This document shows, piece after piece, positions 33,601 through 48,830 of a stretch of DNA of 64,000 nucleotides. Within the stretch, counting starts at the first letter, position 1. Every line of letters starts with the position of its first letter. The stretch spans positions 5,961,087 through 6,025,086 of the forward strand of contig CAXIPT010000005.1 of assembly GCA_964030475.1 (NCBI GenBank). Reading direction: 5' to 3'. The notes under the pieces were generated by a model. The model was given only the letters and a program-made list of their open reading frames with translations. It did no database searches and was not told the DNA's origin. This DNA is from Tethya wilhelma (Eukaryota; Porifera; Demospongiae; Tethyida; Tethyidae). Both the position numbers and the translations under genes were made by a program.

Positions 33601-36063
33601 TCTGTTCTTGAGAAGATCCCTGAAGAGCTGCGAGATACTCGTGAGGTTCAGATATTCCATGATGATGACCAATTCTCCAAGACACTTGGTGTTGAGTGGA
33701 ACGTCACTGCTGATCGGTTCCGTCTCAGTGTGCCTCCTTCACCTACAGCTGACAAAATGACAAAGAGAGGTGTTGTCTCCGATGTCGCTAAAGTTTTCGA
33801 TGCACTTGGTTTCTTTTCACCAGTCACTGTAAAAATGAAGATCGTTCTTCAACGCCTCTGGGAGCTCAAGCTCGGATGGGACGAACTGGTGCCTGACCAT
33901 ATTCTGGAGGTATGGTCACAATGGAGGACAGAGTTACCTGCTCTTGCAGAATTGAATATCCCTCGCTGCTACTCACCTGCAGATTTTGCCCCGGTCTCTC
34001 TGCAACTACACGGATTTAGCGATGCCTCTGAGGAAGCCTTTGCTGGTGTAGTATACCTTCGCTTGGAGGATTCGTCAGGGAGAGTGCAGACTACACTTGT
34101 GATGTCTAAGACGCGAGTTGCACCCATCAAACGCATCTCAATACCCCGACTTGAATTGTGTGGAGCCCAGTTGCTCACAAAGTTGATGTGCCATGTCAAG
34201 AGAGTACTGGATATCCCGGTTTCTTCCATATTTGCATGGACTGACAGTACTGTTGTACTGAGCTGGCTCTCTGGAAACCCTCGCAGGTTTAAAACCTATG
34301 TGGGAAATCGTGTTTGTTACATCCTTGACCAAGTGCCTCCTGACAGATGGAAACATGTTCCGGGAGTTCTAAATCCGGCTGACTGTGCATCGAGAGGCTT
34401 ATTTCCCAACCAGCTGACTACTCATGACCTCTGGTGGAGTGGCCCTCAGTATCTTAAACTCGATCCTTCTTTGTGGCCTGAACAACCCGTATCTCTCTCC
34501 GAAGTCGTACCCACTGAAGAAAGAGTCATCTGCAACGTGACTACTGTCACTCCAGCTAAACCTCTCATTCCTTGTGATCGATTTTCTAGTTTCTTGCGGA
34601 TCAAGAGAATTGTTGCCTGGGTTATTCGTTTCGTCGATAATCTTCGTTCTTCTGCTCCAAGCAGAACACTCTCCCCTCATCTCGGTGTTTCTGAAATGAG
34701 CAAAGCAGCAGATTACTGGATGACTGTCATCCAAAGAGAGTGCTTCCCTGAGGAGGTCGATACTACGAGGCGTGGTGAACCTCTCCCCAAGAACAGCAAA
34801 CTTGTTCCATTCCGGCCTATCTGGGACGAGAAGAGTTCAGTTATACGAGTTGGTGGAAGAATGAACAATTCAACTCTCTCCTACTCGCAATCGCATCCAA
34901 TCATCATTGATGGTAAGCATCCCATCACCAAACTCATCGTTCGGTCTGAGCACTTACGTCAAATGCATGCTGGCCCAACTCTACTGCTGTCTTCTTTGAA
35001 TGAGAAATTCCACATCATTGGTGCTCGGAGAATCATCAGATCTGTTACAAGACAATGCGTTGTCTGTAAACGTCACTCACTTAAGCCACAAGGTCAACTC
35101 CTTGGTCAGCTACCTGCTGAACGTGTTTCTCCATCGACTCCATTTGAGAGAACTGGTGTGGACTATGCTGGGCCCTTTCAAATCAAGTATGGTCATGTAA
35201 GAAAGCCCACTATCATCAAGACCTATATTTGCCTGTTTGTTTGCCTCGCCGTGAAGGCTGTGCACCTCGAGTTAGTATCTGACTTGACGACCGAGGCATT
35301 CCTCGCAGCTCTCCGTCGCTTTATTGCCAGACGTGGTTGCCCATCCTTGATCTGGAGCGATCATGGCTCGAATTTTGTAGGAGCCAAGAGTGAATTGAAA
35401 TCTCTTCAAGATTTACTGTCAGACCGCATCGCCCAAGGTGCAATTTCTGAGTTTTGCAGTTCTCAAGCCATCCAGTGGAAATACATTCCTGAGAAATCCC
35501 CGCATTTTGGAGGCCTATGGGAATCAGCGGTGAAGTCTGTAAAGAATCACTTGAAACGTGTTGTCTCTCCCGTGAGACTTACCTTTGAGGAGTTTTCAAC
35601 TGTCTTGACACAAGTTGAGGCTTGTCTCAATAGTCGTCCTCTGACTCCAGCCAATCTACCTGACGATGATGGCATACTTGCACTGACGCCCGGCCATTTC
35701 TTAATTGGCAAGTCGATCACCTCCCTGCCTGACTCCCAATTGTCCTACCGATCTGTTTCTCTGCTAAAACGATGGCACCTCTGCCAGAATCTTATACGAC
35801 ACTTTTGGGAAAGGTGGAGAAAGGAATATCTCTGCACTCTGAATAAGTACAACAAGTGGAGATTCCCTACTCGCAACGTCGCTGTGGGTGATGTCGTCAT
35901 TCTTCAAGACACTGGGACTATTCCCACTAAGTGGTCCCTCGGACGTATTGTGGACGTGCACCCTGGACAAGACAAGATTGTACGAGTTGTAACGGTGAAA
36001 ACTTCCCAAGGTATCTACAAACGGCCTGTAAGTAAAATTGCTGTGTTAGTACCTAATGACTGA
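30613..36063 (+). mobile_element. BEL/Pao retrotransposon Gag-Pol, single open frame
   Basis: One 1816-residue frame from the ATG at 30613; an in-frame TTG upstream is not needed. In order: coiled-coil and BEL-type Gag (FDGNIIHWKRFWDQF); zinc knuckles (CRNCLQSGHYQNRC near 456); aspartic protease around residue 541 (ALLDNCSMVSFIS); reverse transcriptase with YVDD at about 956; RNase H (HGFSDASEEAFAGV near 1133); HHCC integrase; and the integrase core with D (GVDYAGPF ~1515), D (WSDHGSNF ~1581) and E (GLWESAVK ~1636). The Pao-type C-terminal domain follows (FWERWRKEYL). No envelope gene. The frame is intact and the LTRs are identical, so insertion is recent. The protease motif reads DNC where DSG or DTG is usual. 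Confidence 0.95.
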
Positions 36064-36199
36064 ACTTTGAACACTGAACACTTGTTATTGTATCTTTATC
36101 CTGCAAACTGAGAACTTTGTGTATGTAACTTCTATCGTGCATTGGTGTATGTAGCTTATGTCATCTTTGTAAGACCACACCGGTCTTGGCCGGCGGTTA

Positions 36200-36342
36200 T
36201 GTTGATGTTTGAATTATTGGTATTGGTCGTTCTTTAGTAAGTTGTACACTTCGCTTTATTAGAATAAAAAGTCTTTGCTGACAGTAAAGTGTGTGCGTGA
36301 GGTAGAGTTTAAATCTGTTTGAATCTAGGGCTGGCTCCTTCA
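36200..36342 (+). repeat. BEL/Pao 3' LTR (143 bp)
   Basis: Identical to 30317-30459. No convincing polypurine tract precedes it. The five bases after it (GCTAG) do not match the five before the 5' LTR (TGTGT), so there is no target-site duplication. Confidence 0.88.
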
Positions 36343-36912
36343 GCTAGCAAGAGTTCAGTGAAAGCTGCTGAAACCTGTAAGAGCATGGCCGAACAGCAAC
36401 GAAGGAGAAAGACAGCCACTCGAGTAGTTGGTGGAGTTTCAACAGCAGCTGTGGGTACAGGTGGAGCAATCACAGCTCTTGGTTTAGCACTGGCTCCTTT
36501 CACATTGGGAGCGAGTGCCGTTGTCGGTTTGACGGTGGCTGCTGTAGGTGTGGGAGCAACAGCTGTTGGAGCTACAGTCACAGGTGCTGTAGTCACTCAC
36601 TTGATAGCAGCTGACTTTAACAAATTGGAAAAGGAGTTTCGAAAGTTTGGTGTCGTTTTCGATAGAACAGCGGATGAAGCCGATTCAATCAATGATATTG
36701 TGGAAGGGATGAATCTGAAAGTCATGCTCGTCTCCAGTTGTCTTGACAATGTGGAACACAGCTGGAAGAACCACCAAACAGTCATGTGTCTCAAATCATC
36801 ACTTAAACTTCTTCAAAAACGATTTGGTGATCTTCACGGACACTGTGCTTCGTATCGTGCCACAGTGACTGAGAGACAACAGCGACTAGAGACCCTTTTT
36901 CAAACACAGTAG
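36343..36912 (+). pseudogene. ApoL-like gene A, 5'-truncated second copy
   Basis: Starts at the codon for Ala in ASKSSVKAAETC (about residue 146 of gene A) and continues to the same stop with very few differences from 17457-18023. All upstream sequence, including the promoter, is replaced by the BEL/Pao LTR, which happens to be in frame. It retains the Gly/Ala-rich hairpin with GLALAPFTLGAS and the C-terminal helices. A product would need a start within the LTR or at the internal Met (MAEQQRRRK). Confidence 0.8.
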
Positions 36913-37299
36913 ATTCTCAGAAAGTTTCATGTCATGCAGCTTATTTTGTTGTGTTTATCATTCATAAATCTAACTTTTCAGTTTGCATTATCAGTGTTGG
37001 TGCACACATTATTGTGTTCTTGTATTGTCATCATCTCAAAAATGCCCATTACAATCAAGTGTCCTATATTATAGTATTGTGTGAAAAAGTTTGTGTAACA
37101 AATTGTTTATGGATTGATGATAATGGAACTATGTTGACGTACATGGCTGTAGCATGACGTGTATATAGACACTTCACAATGAATGAAAACACACAAACTG
37201 ATTGTTGCCTACATAATGTTATACTATCTGACACAATACAAAATCTCATGAATGCTATTGTGTTAATTATCATTATTGTATATATATTTCCAACTAATC

Positions 37300-37460
37300 A
37301 GTACATTTCCCAAGACCGTTTGAGCTGAATTGCTCAATGCAAGCTCATTTGCGTAACCACCCACAGCAGCTCCACTGCCACCACTGGAAAGGTGTGTCTC
37401 AAATCATCACTTCAACTGCTTCAAAAAACGATTTGGTGGTCTTAACGGTCACTCTGCTTT
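37300..37460. pseudogene. remnants matching 18416-18560
   Basis: A degenerate antisense copy of the 39096-gene last exon followed by a short ApoL-like tail. Its presence in both clusters shows the clusters arose by segmental duplication. Confidence 0.65.
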
Positions 37461-37812
37461 GTGTTATGCTATCTTAATTTTTGTATTTACCGTGAGTTTA
37501 CTTTTCTAAGATCTTTGTTGACAATATAAAATTAATAATGGTATATGTTGTAAACTCAAATAAAAACACAGATAATGATATAATTATATGCCTTGTATTG
37601 CCATTTTTTCAAAACATGCCAGGCCCTGTTCATGTACACATGAAATCAATCAAAATCAGTCTGTACCAGTTACTATGGAGACTTTTGTAGTGAATGTGTA
37701 CATCTATGTGTGCTGGATCTAGAATAGACGATGATTAGGCATGATGCAGCAACTACAGCTGAGCTATTGTGTTGCTAATGGCCCTATGTTATACACTTGT
37801 GCTTATACTGCA
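37461..37812. other. spacer upstream of gene B
   Basis: AT-rich spacer colinear with 18660-19100; no gene recognised. Confidence 0.4.
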
Positions 37813-37840
37813 TGACTCATGCATACAACAGGGTATAAAA
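37813..37840 (+). promoter_or_regulatory. AP-1 site and TATA box of ApoL-like gene B
   Basis: ATGACTCAT contains a perfect AP-1 core (TGACTCA, 37813-37819); TATAAAA follows at 37834-37840, 63 bases before the ATG. Confidence 0.6.
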
Positions 37841-37902
37841 GCAAAACCTTCAAAGATAGCTACAGAATTACAGATTTCAGAATAACTGATAAAATTGGCA
37901 AG

Positions 37903-39003
37903 ATGGGAGCAATTTGGTCAAAGCTAACTGGTGCTGAAAATGACACAGAATCGACAAAAGAAGAAGAAGAAGAAGAAGAAGAAGAGGAAGATGTAAAGGC
38001 TAAATTATTTCGTGAAGATTTCAATTCAATGGTGGACAAAGTATCAATAGTACTTGCTGTTCTTGATGAACTCTGCAAGTTGTTATACTCAGCAGTAATT
38101 AAAATTCTGGCAGATTTGGAATTCATGAGAGAGACAGAGAGAAGACTGGAGATGAAATCTCAGTTTGTGTGTGAAGATATCAAGACATTGGCTAAGGATG
38201 CCCTAGAGTATACTGAGCTTGTCAATGATCTCCTAGTACTCGGTCAGTCTGAGAACACTTGGAAAAAGATTTTAAAAGAAATTGATTCTGATCCTTCAAA
38301 TTTTCAGCCTCTGAGGGATTTCGTAGATCAGCTCAAACAATGCTTGGTCAAAATCGGTGAAAACTATCAGAAACTAGCAACCTCTTATAAAAAAGCTCAT
38401 AAAACTGCTGTGAATGCTGCTGGTACATGCAAGGACATAGTCAGAGAGCAACAAGCCAAGAAACAAGGAACTCAGACAGTAGGTACAGCTGTAACAACAA
38501 CAGTCAAGGTAAGTGGAGGAATCGCAACTTTTGGCTTAGCTCTTGCTCCATTTACATTAGGAACAAGCCTCGTTCCAAGTGTGGTCATGGCTGGAATAAG
38601 TGGTTTAGCTACTTACGGAGCAGCTAAACTAAGTGCTACAGTCACTCAAAAGATAGTAGCAGAATTGGAACGACTTGAAAAGAAGTTTCAAAATTTGGGT
38701 ATGATTTTTGATGGACTGGCAAATGAAGCAAATTCTATTGGTAAAAGAGTTGAAGATCTGAATTCAAGAGTAACACGTGTGGCAACAAGTCTCGATAACG
38801 TGCAGCACAGCTTGAGGAATCACAGAACGGTGGAGTGTTTGAAATCATCTCTGCAACAGCTACAAAGAAGATTCACTGAGCTGGACAACTCTACGTCTTC
38901 GTACCGACAAACTAGTTCTGTAGAAGCCAAGAAACAGGAACTGACTCACTTTTATGTCTGCAAAAGATGGAACAATGACATGTATTGTAGACAGAAGATA
39001 TGA
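37903..39003 (+). CDS. ApoL-like membrane-inserting helical protein, gene B
   Basis: Single-exon 366-residue paralogue of gene A. The start is MGAIWSKL at 37903; an upstream in-frame ATG at 37819 lies ahead of the TATA box and cannot be used. MG-A-I-W-S-K fits the N-myristoylation consensus (Gly2, Ser6, Lys7). A Glu-rich run (residues ~26-35) follows, then amphipathic helices (FNSMVDKVSIVLAVLDEL) and a Gly-rich hydrophobic hairpin around residues 205-260 with GLALAPFTLGTS. The hairpin precedes a helical tail with VAELERLEKKFQNLG and a Cys-containing C-terminus (FYVCKRWNNDMYC). Myristoylation would tether it to membranes from the cytosolic side; ApoL-type membrane insertion is inferred. It is more diverged from gene A than the two A copies are from each other. 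Confidence 0.75.
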   Translation: MGAIWSKLTGAENDTESTKEEEEEEEEEEDVKAKLFREDFNSMVDKVSIVLAVLDELCKLLYSAVIKILADLEFMRETERRLEMKSQFVCEDIKTLAKDALEYTELVNDLLVLGQSENTWKKILKEIDSDPSNFQPLRDFVDQLKQCLVKIGENYQKLATSYKKAHKTAVNAAGTCKDIVREQQAKKQGTQTVGTAVTTTVKVSGGIATFGLALAPFTLGTSLVPSVVMAGISGLATYGAAKLSATVTQKIVAELERLEKKFQNLGMIFDGLANEANSIGKRVEDLNSRVTRVATSLDNVQHSLRNHRTVECLKSSLQQLQRRFTELDNSTSSYRQTSSVEAKKQELTHFYVCKRWNNDMYCRQKI

Positions 39004-39095
39004 CTGTATAGATACGAGACATGTGTATACAGTTCACAATGATAAATGCACAAACTGATTGTTTGGCTTACATGCTGTACAAGATCTCACGAGTA

Positions 39096-39998
39096 TTATT
39101 GAAAAATGAATGTCAATTCTCTGCTATTGTCATTATTGTGTTTCCAACTAATCAGTATATTTCCCAATACCTTCTGAGCTGGATTGTTCAATACAAGTTC
39201 ATTCACATAACCACCCACAGCAGTACCACTGGTAAGGTGTTGACCACCAGTATCACTGATCTGATGTTGGGTACTTTTGTGACAATCTGAGGGACTAGAA
39301 CAAGGTGAGTGTGAGCAGCTGTCTGGGTCACTTGTGGGGAGGATTTGAATCAATATCATTGGAACTTTAGACGATTGGAAAGTTCTTAAAGCACTCGGAG
39401 AGAACCTGAAGAGAGAGAGAGATGTCACAGAAGCATCAAGATATGATAATAACCTCCTGTTTTAAGCCACACAACACAAATTATTAATCCAAGGAGTAAA
39501 GTTAGTGTCTACTGCATCTTAGAAAATGCATACCAGCTCTGACTGGCCATGATTCCCATGGACTGTGATCGCCTCAGGGGGAGCTGATGGAACACTGATA
39601 GGGGCCGACTGGAAACATGGAACTTCCTGAGAAGCACACCTTCAAACTCTCTCACATCACTTGGTCCAACAGGCTTCTTGTAGCACTTACACTGACCTGT
39701 ATAGACAACAAAGGATCAGTGATACGAACAGCATGACACATCATAATTTGCCTATGTGCAAAATTATTATAAATTTAAAAAAAAAAAAATAAAAATGGCA
39801 CAAATGGTGTGTACCTACAACAGCTATCTTCTTGTTAGGAAGTTTCCAGTAACCGATGAAGTCTTGTCCTTTGTCTCCTGTTCCACCTATGTGCTTTAAT
39901 TGGAATGAGTAGTTTCCCAAGACATTTATCACCAGTTGCTCGTAGGCCAGACCAACACTGTAAGTCGAGGGACCCAGCAGATGGCAATGTAGCTTCAT
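39096..39998 (-). CDS. unrecognised three-exon protein (218 aa)
   Basis: Minus-strand exons 39998-39815, 39696-39534 and 39405-39096; the lengths sum to 657 nt. The ATG at 39998 is the first after an in-frame stop. It starts MKLHCHLLGPSTYSVGLAYE, continues HIGGTGDKGQDFIGYWKLP, and has a basic Cys motif QCKCYKKPVG. A Ser-rich, probably disordered C-terminal exon (SDPDSCSHSPCSSPSD) ends it. I do not recognise the family. Pieces of its last exon are repeated as debris at 18416 and 37300. It is divergent from MCM7 across a ~250-bp promoter, so it may be expressed with proliferation genes. Confidence 0.65.
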
Positions 39999-40107
39999 AG
40001 GTGGTCCAGTTTAGTGTAGTATGTCTAGATTTCACAAAAAATCCAGCGTTTTCTTCACTGGCTTTACCCTACAGGAGAAATTCTAACGATCTTTACCATA
40101 CTTATGC

Positions 40108-40170
40108 TGGGCGGCAAAGTCCCGCCATTTATCACGTGCGCTCGACTTTTCTGTGCATTGATTGGTCAAT
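40108..40170. promoter_or_regulatory. divergent promoter with E2F-like, E-box and CCAAT elements
   Basis: GGGCGGCAAAGTCCCGCC (two E2F-like GGGCGG/CCCGCC halves) at about 40109-40126, CACGTG at 40133-40138 and an inverted CCAAT box (ATTGG at 40161). E2F and CCAAT sites are classic for MCM genes in animals. The region serves MCM7 rightwards and the gene at 39998 leftwards. Confidence 0.55.
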
Positions 40171-40251
40171 GTGGAAAATTGTGTACAAAGCTTAAAGAGA
40201 GGTGTCCCACTCAACTTCTGAACTTCTAAGGTGGACTAAAAGTTTTTAAGA

Positions 40252-44794
<4,543 letters not shown>

Positions 44795-45084
44795 ATGCAC
44801 ACAAGATCCAACCAGCTAGACAATAGAACAAACCCCCAAGATAAATACTTTCAGATAGAATAATGCATACTAAATCCACATACTATACATACATATATAT
44901 AAATGAAAGTGAAGTACATTGTTGATGCAATAGATAAAGCAAATCTACTATGAAAAACATTTGCACTAATGTTTTGTGTGTTATTCATAGCACACCAGCA
45001 CACACCTGCTTTGTTTAGCATTTGAAATAATGTGTGGGTGTAAAGTATTACGTAGCCGGAAATGTGGTATTATTAGCAATATTT
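44795..45084. other. MCM7 3' flank / C1 upstream
   Basis: AT-rich spacer; no gene or repeat identified. Confidence 0.4.
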
Positions 45085-45122
45085 CTATTTTTAGAATGGC
45101 CCGTGCTCTCGCGAGTATAAAA
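45085..45122 (+). promoter_or_regulatory. C1 promoter: MEF2-type site and TATA box
   Basis: CTATTTTTAG (45085-45094, perfect MEF2 core) and TATAAAA (45116-45122), 121 bases before the ATG. The same CTATTTTTAGAAT context occurs upstream of C2. Confidence 0.55.
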
Positions 45123-45242
45123 GGCGACCACCGTCACTCCGTGATAGTGCAACAACAACATTCCGGTCCATTTACGGTCTCCATTTACGTACGCTGTTTT
45201 GATCTAATTCTTCTCACAACGAACAACTCTTGATCTGAAGAA

Positions 45243-46343
45243 ATGGCAAAGACATTTCGAGTTGCAGTTTTAGGTAAGTCAGTTCTCAGTTTGATTTCAG
45301 TGTAAACTGAGATTCATAATTCAAGGATCATTGTCTGAATAACTAGCTAATAAACTGACAAAAACAACAATTATTTTGTTTTGTGCAGGCTCACATAAAG
45401 CTGAATATTACAATTCATATGGACTACAAGTGTTTGACTTGGGTGTGGATCAAATCTGCAGCCTGTTGGAAAAACCAGATCCTGAAAATGGTTAGTAATA
45501 ATTGTTATAACGTCTAGAACACAATAAACTTATGAGTTAATGTTATGACCTATTTTATCATGATATGCAGGAGTGAACACAGCAGAAATGGGTGTCCAAC
45601 CAGTGATGACATACACTGTGTTTGGAGGAGGAAGATTTTTTCCAATGGTCTCAAGAGAAGTGAGTTTTCAAACCAGGCATGAAATTCACCAGTTATGACT
45701 CTGAATTTATTTTTTACATTCTAGGAGGTTGCAACTTGTATGCAGGGTGTAGAGATGCTCATTGCCATTATTCCTGTTCGAATGAGTTTCATCCATTTTA
45801 CTAGTAGTGATTTCTTCAACACCTTGCTCACTGAGAACCTTCTAGACCAGTGCAAGTTTGTCGTGGCTCGAATTGTCGATAACACCACCAAAGACAACAG
45901 ATCTAGACTGAGCAGACGTGAACATAGGTCAAATGACATGAGCAAACCAGAAAATATCATGAAGAGGATGGGATTTGATGCTAGCAAGGTGGAATCAGCT
46001 AAACTTGGTAAGTTTTGGATGCATCATACACTGAGTATTGACATGCAATTGATGCAGTTCGGTGCCTGGCTCAACACCGTGACTTGATGTTTGTCTAACT
46101 TTTGTAAATGTAGTTGTGATGGCTGATGATTCACTGAATAAGTTCAAGAGCAAGAAGAAAGGAAGCAAAGCTGTAAACAACATGAAAAATAGCATTGCCA
46201 CTTTTCGAATGGAGCTAATTGGAGAGGAAGTGAAGGCTGTTGTTGTTCAGCCAGTGAAAGAGACTGTGTCTGCTGGGAAGACCTTGATTAATGCTGGACA
46301 AAGACTAGGCAGGTGGATCACATCCTTGGTCAAGTCTCAGTAG
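45243..46343 (+). CDS. family C protein, copy 1 (unrecognised, 244 aa)
   Basis: Five exons: 45243-45273, 45389-45490, 45571-45659, 45725-46007, 46114-46343 (735 nt). It begins MAKTFRVAVLGSHKAEYYNS, without a signal peptide. A middle region has MLIAIIPVRMSFIHFTSSD and FVVARIVDN; then a basic, probably disordered stretch (FKSKKKGSKA). The end is an amphipathic C-terminal helix KTLINAGQRLGRWITSLVK. I do not recognise the fold or function. The conserved exon structure, the intact frame in two copies and reuse of its C-terminal half in a chimeric gene argue that it is real and functional. It is followed 614 bases later by copy 2. Confidence 0.75.
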
Positions 46344-46837
46344 AAAGACAATCAATTTTGACTGTACTTTTTATAACTTCTATGCATCTGATATTATTAT
46401 TCATGAGATATCCCTAATTTTATGCATAGTTTATGCTATTGCTCCCGCGCGCTGGTTTTGTACCGCAGTTCTACGCATGCGCAGAGGAGTAGCGCCTCAG
46501 ATCAGGGTTGCTTTCTGTAAAGAAGAATGTCATCTACTCAATATAACTGTATGTAGCTATGAGTCATGTATAGGTAAACAGTATAGTAAGTGTAAGTACA
46601 AATCTAAATGAAGTTAAAAATCTACTCTGTATAACTGTGTGTAGCTATGAGTTATGTAAACAGTAAGTGTAGTAAAACTCTAGTTAAAATTAGAATTGAA
46701 GCCCTTTTCAAATCCAGTATTACTGTTGCTTGGCAATGCTTGCAGCCCGACTGCCGCATAGCCTGGTTCCTAGGCCTGGGGATCCACGGGACGTGGGCGT
46801 AAGTAAGCCAGATCCAGATACGTAATGAACAGTTGTG
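46344..46837. other. spacer between C1 and C2
   Basis: Contains the palindrome CGCATGCGCA (46474-46483), also found in both D promoters, and a short direct repeat (TGTAGCTATGAGT at about 46551 and 46640). Confidence 0.45.
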
Positions 46838-46890
46838 CTATTTTTAGCAACGCTTCTATTTTTAGAATCACCCGCGATCGCACAATAAAA
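46838..46890 (+). promoter_or_regulatory. C2 promoter: two MEF2-type sites and AT-rich box
   Basis: CTATTTTTAG at 46838-46847 and again at 46856-46865, then AATAAAA at 46884-46890 at the TATA position. Closely parallel to the C1 promoter. Confidence 0.55.
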
Positions 46891-46956
46891 GACCACCTGG
46901 CACCAACTTCGAACTACAACACTACTGAAGAATCACCTCTAAACAATTGATCAGCA

Positions 46957-48762
46957 ATGGCCAAGTCATTTCGAGTAGCAGTTTTAGGTAACAGTGCAAC
47001 TGTATTGGAAATCTAATAATGTTATAATGATGTTCTGAATTTGTGGCATTTTATATGCAGGCTCTCATATAAAAGTTGAATATTACAATTCATATGGACT
47101 ACAAGTGTTTGACTTGGGTGTAGATCAAATCTGCAGCCTGTTGGAAAAACCAGATCCTGAAAATGGTTAGCACGTAGAGCTGTCACTGGAATTTTGGCCC
47201 TGATAATAAAATTTGCATGAAAATTTTGGTCCAGGACCATTATTTTCAGAAATAACCTTGAAAATTTTGGTCCCCCCCTGATAAATTTGGTCCGGGGTTA
47301 CAAGACCAAAATTTTTGATCAAATAATATTTTTATAAAATGGTCCAGGATCGAAAATTTTACATGACATAATGCCAAGTATTTTGGCCCCCCTACATAAC
47401 TATAGTTTCAATCATTGCAGTGCAGTAGTATAATAGTCTCGCTCAACAGCAATGTTTTACATACAAACTTGATAATCAGTTGAGATGCAAAAGATAATAA
47501 TTATTGTAATGACAAAAATAAATTAAGTAATTTGTATTGACAAAAATAAATTAAATAATTATTGCTGAGCACAACAATTGCAATCCCATACTTTACGATT
47601 TCTTTTATAGCGATTTCTTCTATAGCCTCGCTTCGCTCGGAATTAGGATGCCCGGTCGTGCCCGGTACATGGGACTCTAGCTCCTCGTGCTAGCTAGCTC
47701 AGCCAGGCTCTGGAGTCTATCTCTGTAAAAGACTGTTTCTAGAGCCTAGGCAAGTTTATTTTATAAGAGTGAATGGATGTTCACTCTTTTAGCAAGCTAC
47801 TTTTCGGTGACTTTCTTCCCGGACCGCAATTTTTAAGGGGGGACCAAATTTATTGCAAATTTTGGTCCACCCGGACCGAAATTTTTGCCGGACCAAAATT
47901 TTCTTGACAGAGCAATCAATGCAATGCAATCATGAAAATAAGTATAAAGCTATGTCAGAGTTGCAATGAGATTCAAAGGCTCTGTCGGTGCTGACTCACT
48001 GTAGGAGTGAACACAGCAGAAATGGGTGTCCAACCAGTGATGACCTACACTGTGTTTGGAGGAGGAAGATCTTACCCCATGGTCTCAAGAGAAGTGAGTA
48101 ATATAGTCCCATAATCGCAATCAACCAATCAGTCATTTTGATTTTTAATACAGGAAGTTGCAGCTTGTATGCAGGGTGTTGAGATGCTCATTGCCATCAT
48201 TCCTGTCCAAATGACCTTTGTCCACTTCACTAGTAGTGATTTCTTCAACACCTTGCTGATCGAGAGCCTTCTAGACAAGTGCAAGTTTGTCGTGGCTCGA
48301 ATTGTTGATAATGAGACCAAACAGAACAGACGTGGACGTCAATCGAATGACATGAGGAAACCAGAGAATGTCATGAAAAGTGTAGGACTTGAAGCTTACA
48401 AGGTGGAGTCTGCTAAGCTTGGTGAGTTTTACTTAAAAGCTTGAAGACACAAAGTCATGCAGTGCATGACTAAATTAAGCTTGATGACAAAATTATTGAC
48501 TATTCATTTGATTGGTGCATCATACAATAATACATATATAGTTGTGATGGTTGATGATTTACTGAAAAAATCCAAGAGCAAAAAGAAAGGGAAATCTCCC
48601 CTAACAAATCAAATTGCCACTTTCCGAATGGAGCTAATTGGAGAGGAAGTGAAGGCTGCTGTTGTTCAGCCAGTGAAAGAGACTGTGTCTGCTGGGAAGA
48701 CCTTGATCAATGCTGGGCAGAGACTAGGCAGGTGGATTGCATCCTTGGTCAAGTCTCAGTGA
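46957..48762 (+). CDS. family C protein, copy 2 (unrecognised, 237 aa)
   Basis: Exons 46957-46987, 47061-47165, 48005-48093, 48154-48421, 48542-48762 (714 nt), with the same splice phases as copy 1. It starts MAKSFRVAVLGSHIKVEYYN (one extra codon in exon 2). It is almost identical to copy 1 in exons 2-3, slightly shorter in the basic region of exon 4 (RRGRQSNDMRKPENVMKS) and ends RLGRWIASLVKSQ. Its second intron is enlarged to 839 bases by an inserted repeat. Function is unknown. Exon 4 from 48225 onward is the left boundary of the tandem duplication described for 49005-52678. Confidence 0.75.
47176..47913. mobile_element. inverted-repeat element in C2 intron 2
   Basis: Absent from the matching C1 intron (80 bases). 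Rich in AATTTTGGTCC and GGACCAAAATTTT words on both strands, with ends resembling GCTGTCA...AATTTTGG and its complement. Non-coding. Confidence 0.6.
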
Positions 48763-48830
48763 ATTGATTCTGACAAAATTAATGTTGTTTATACTGGCGT
48801 ATATGATTTGTTCTTGCGCGGTTGACAATT

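Noticed and set aside
32061..35200. Alternative frames within the BEL/Pao pol region
   Set aside because: Shadows of the intact polyprotein frame.
37819..37902. Upstream in-frame ATG extending gene B by 28 residues
   Set aside because: It lies before the TATA box at 37834, so it would not be in the transcript.
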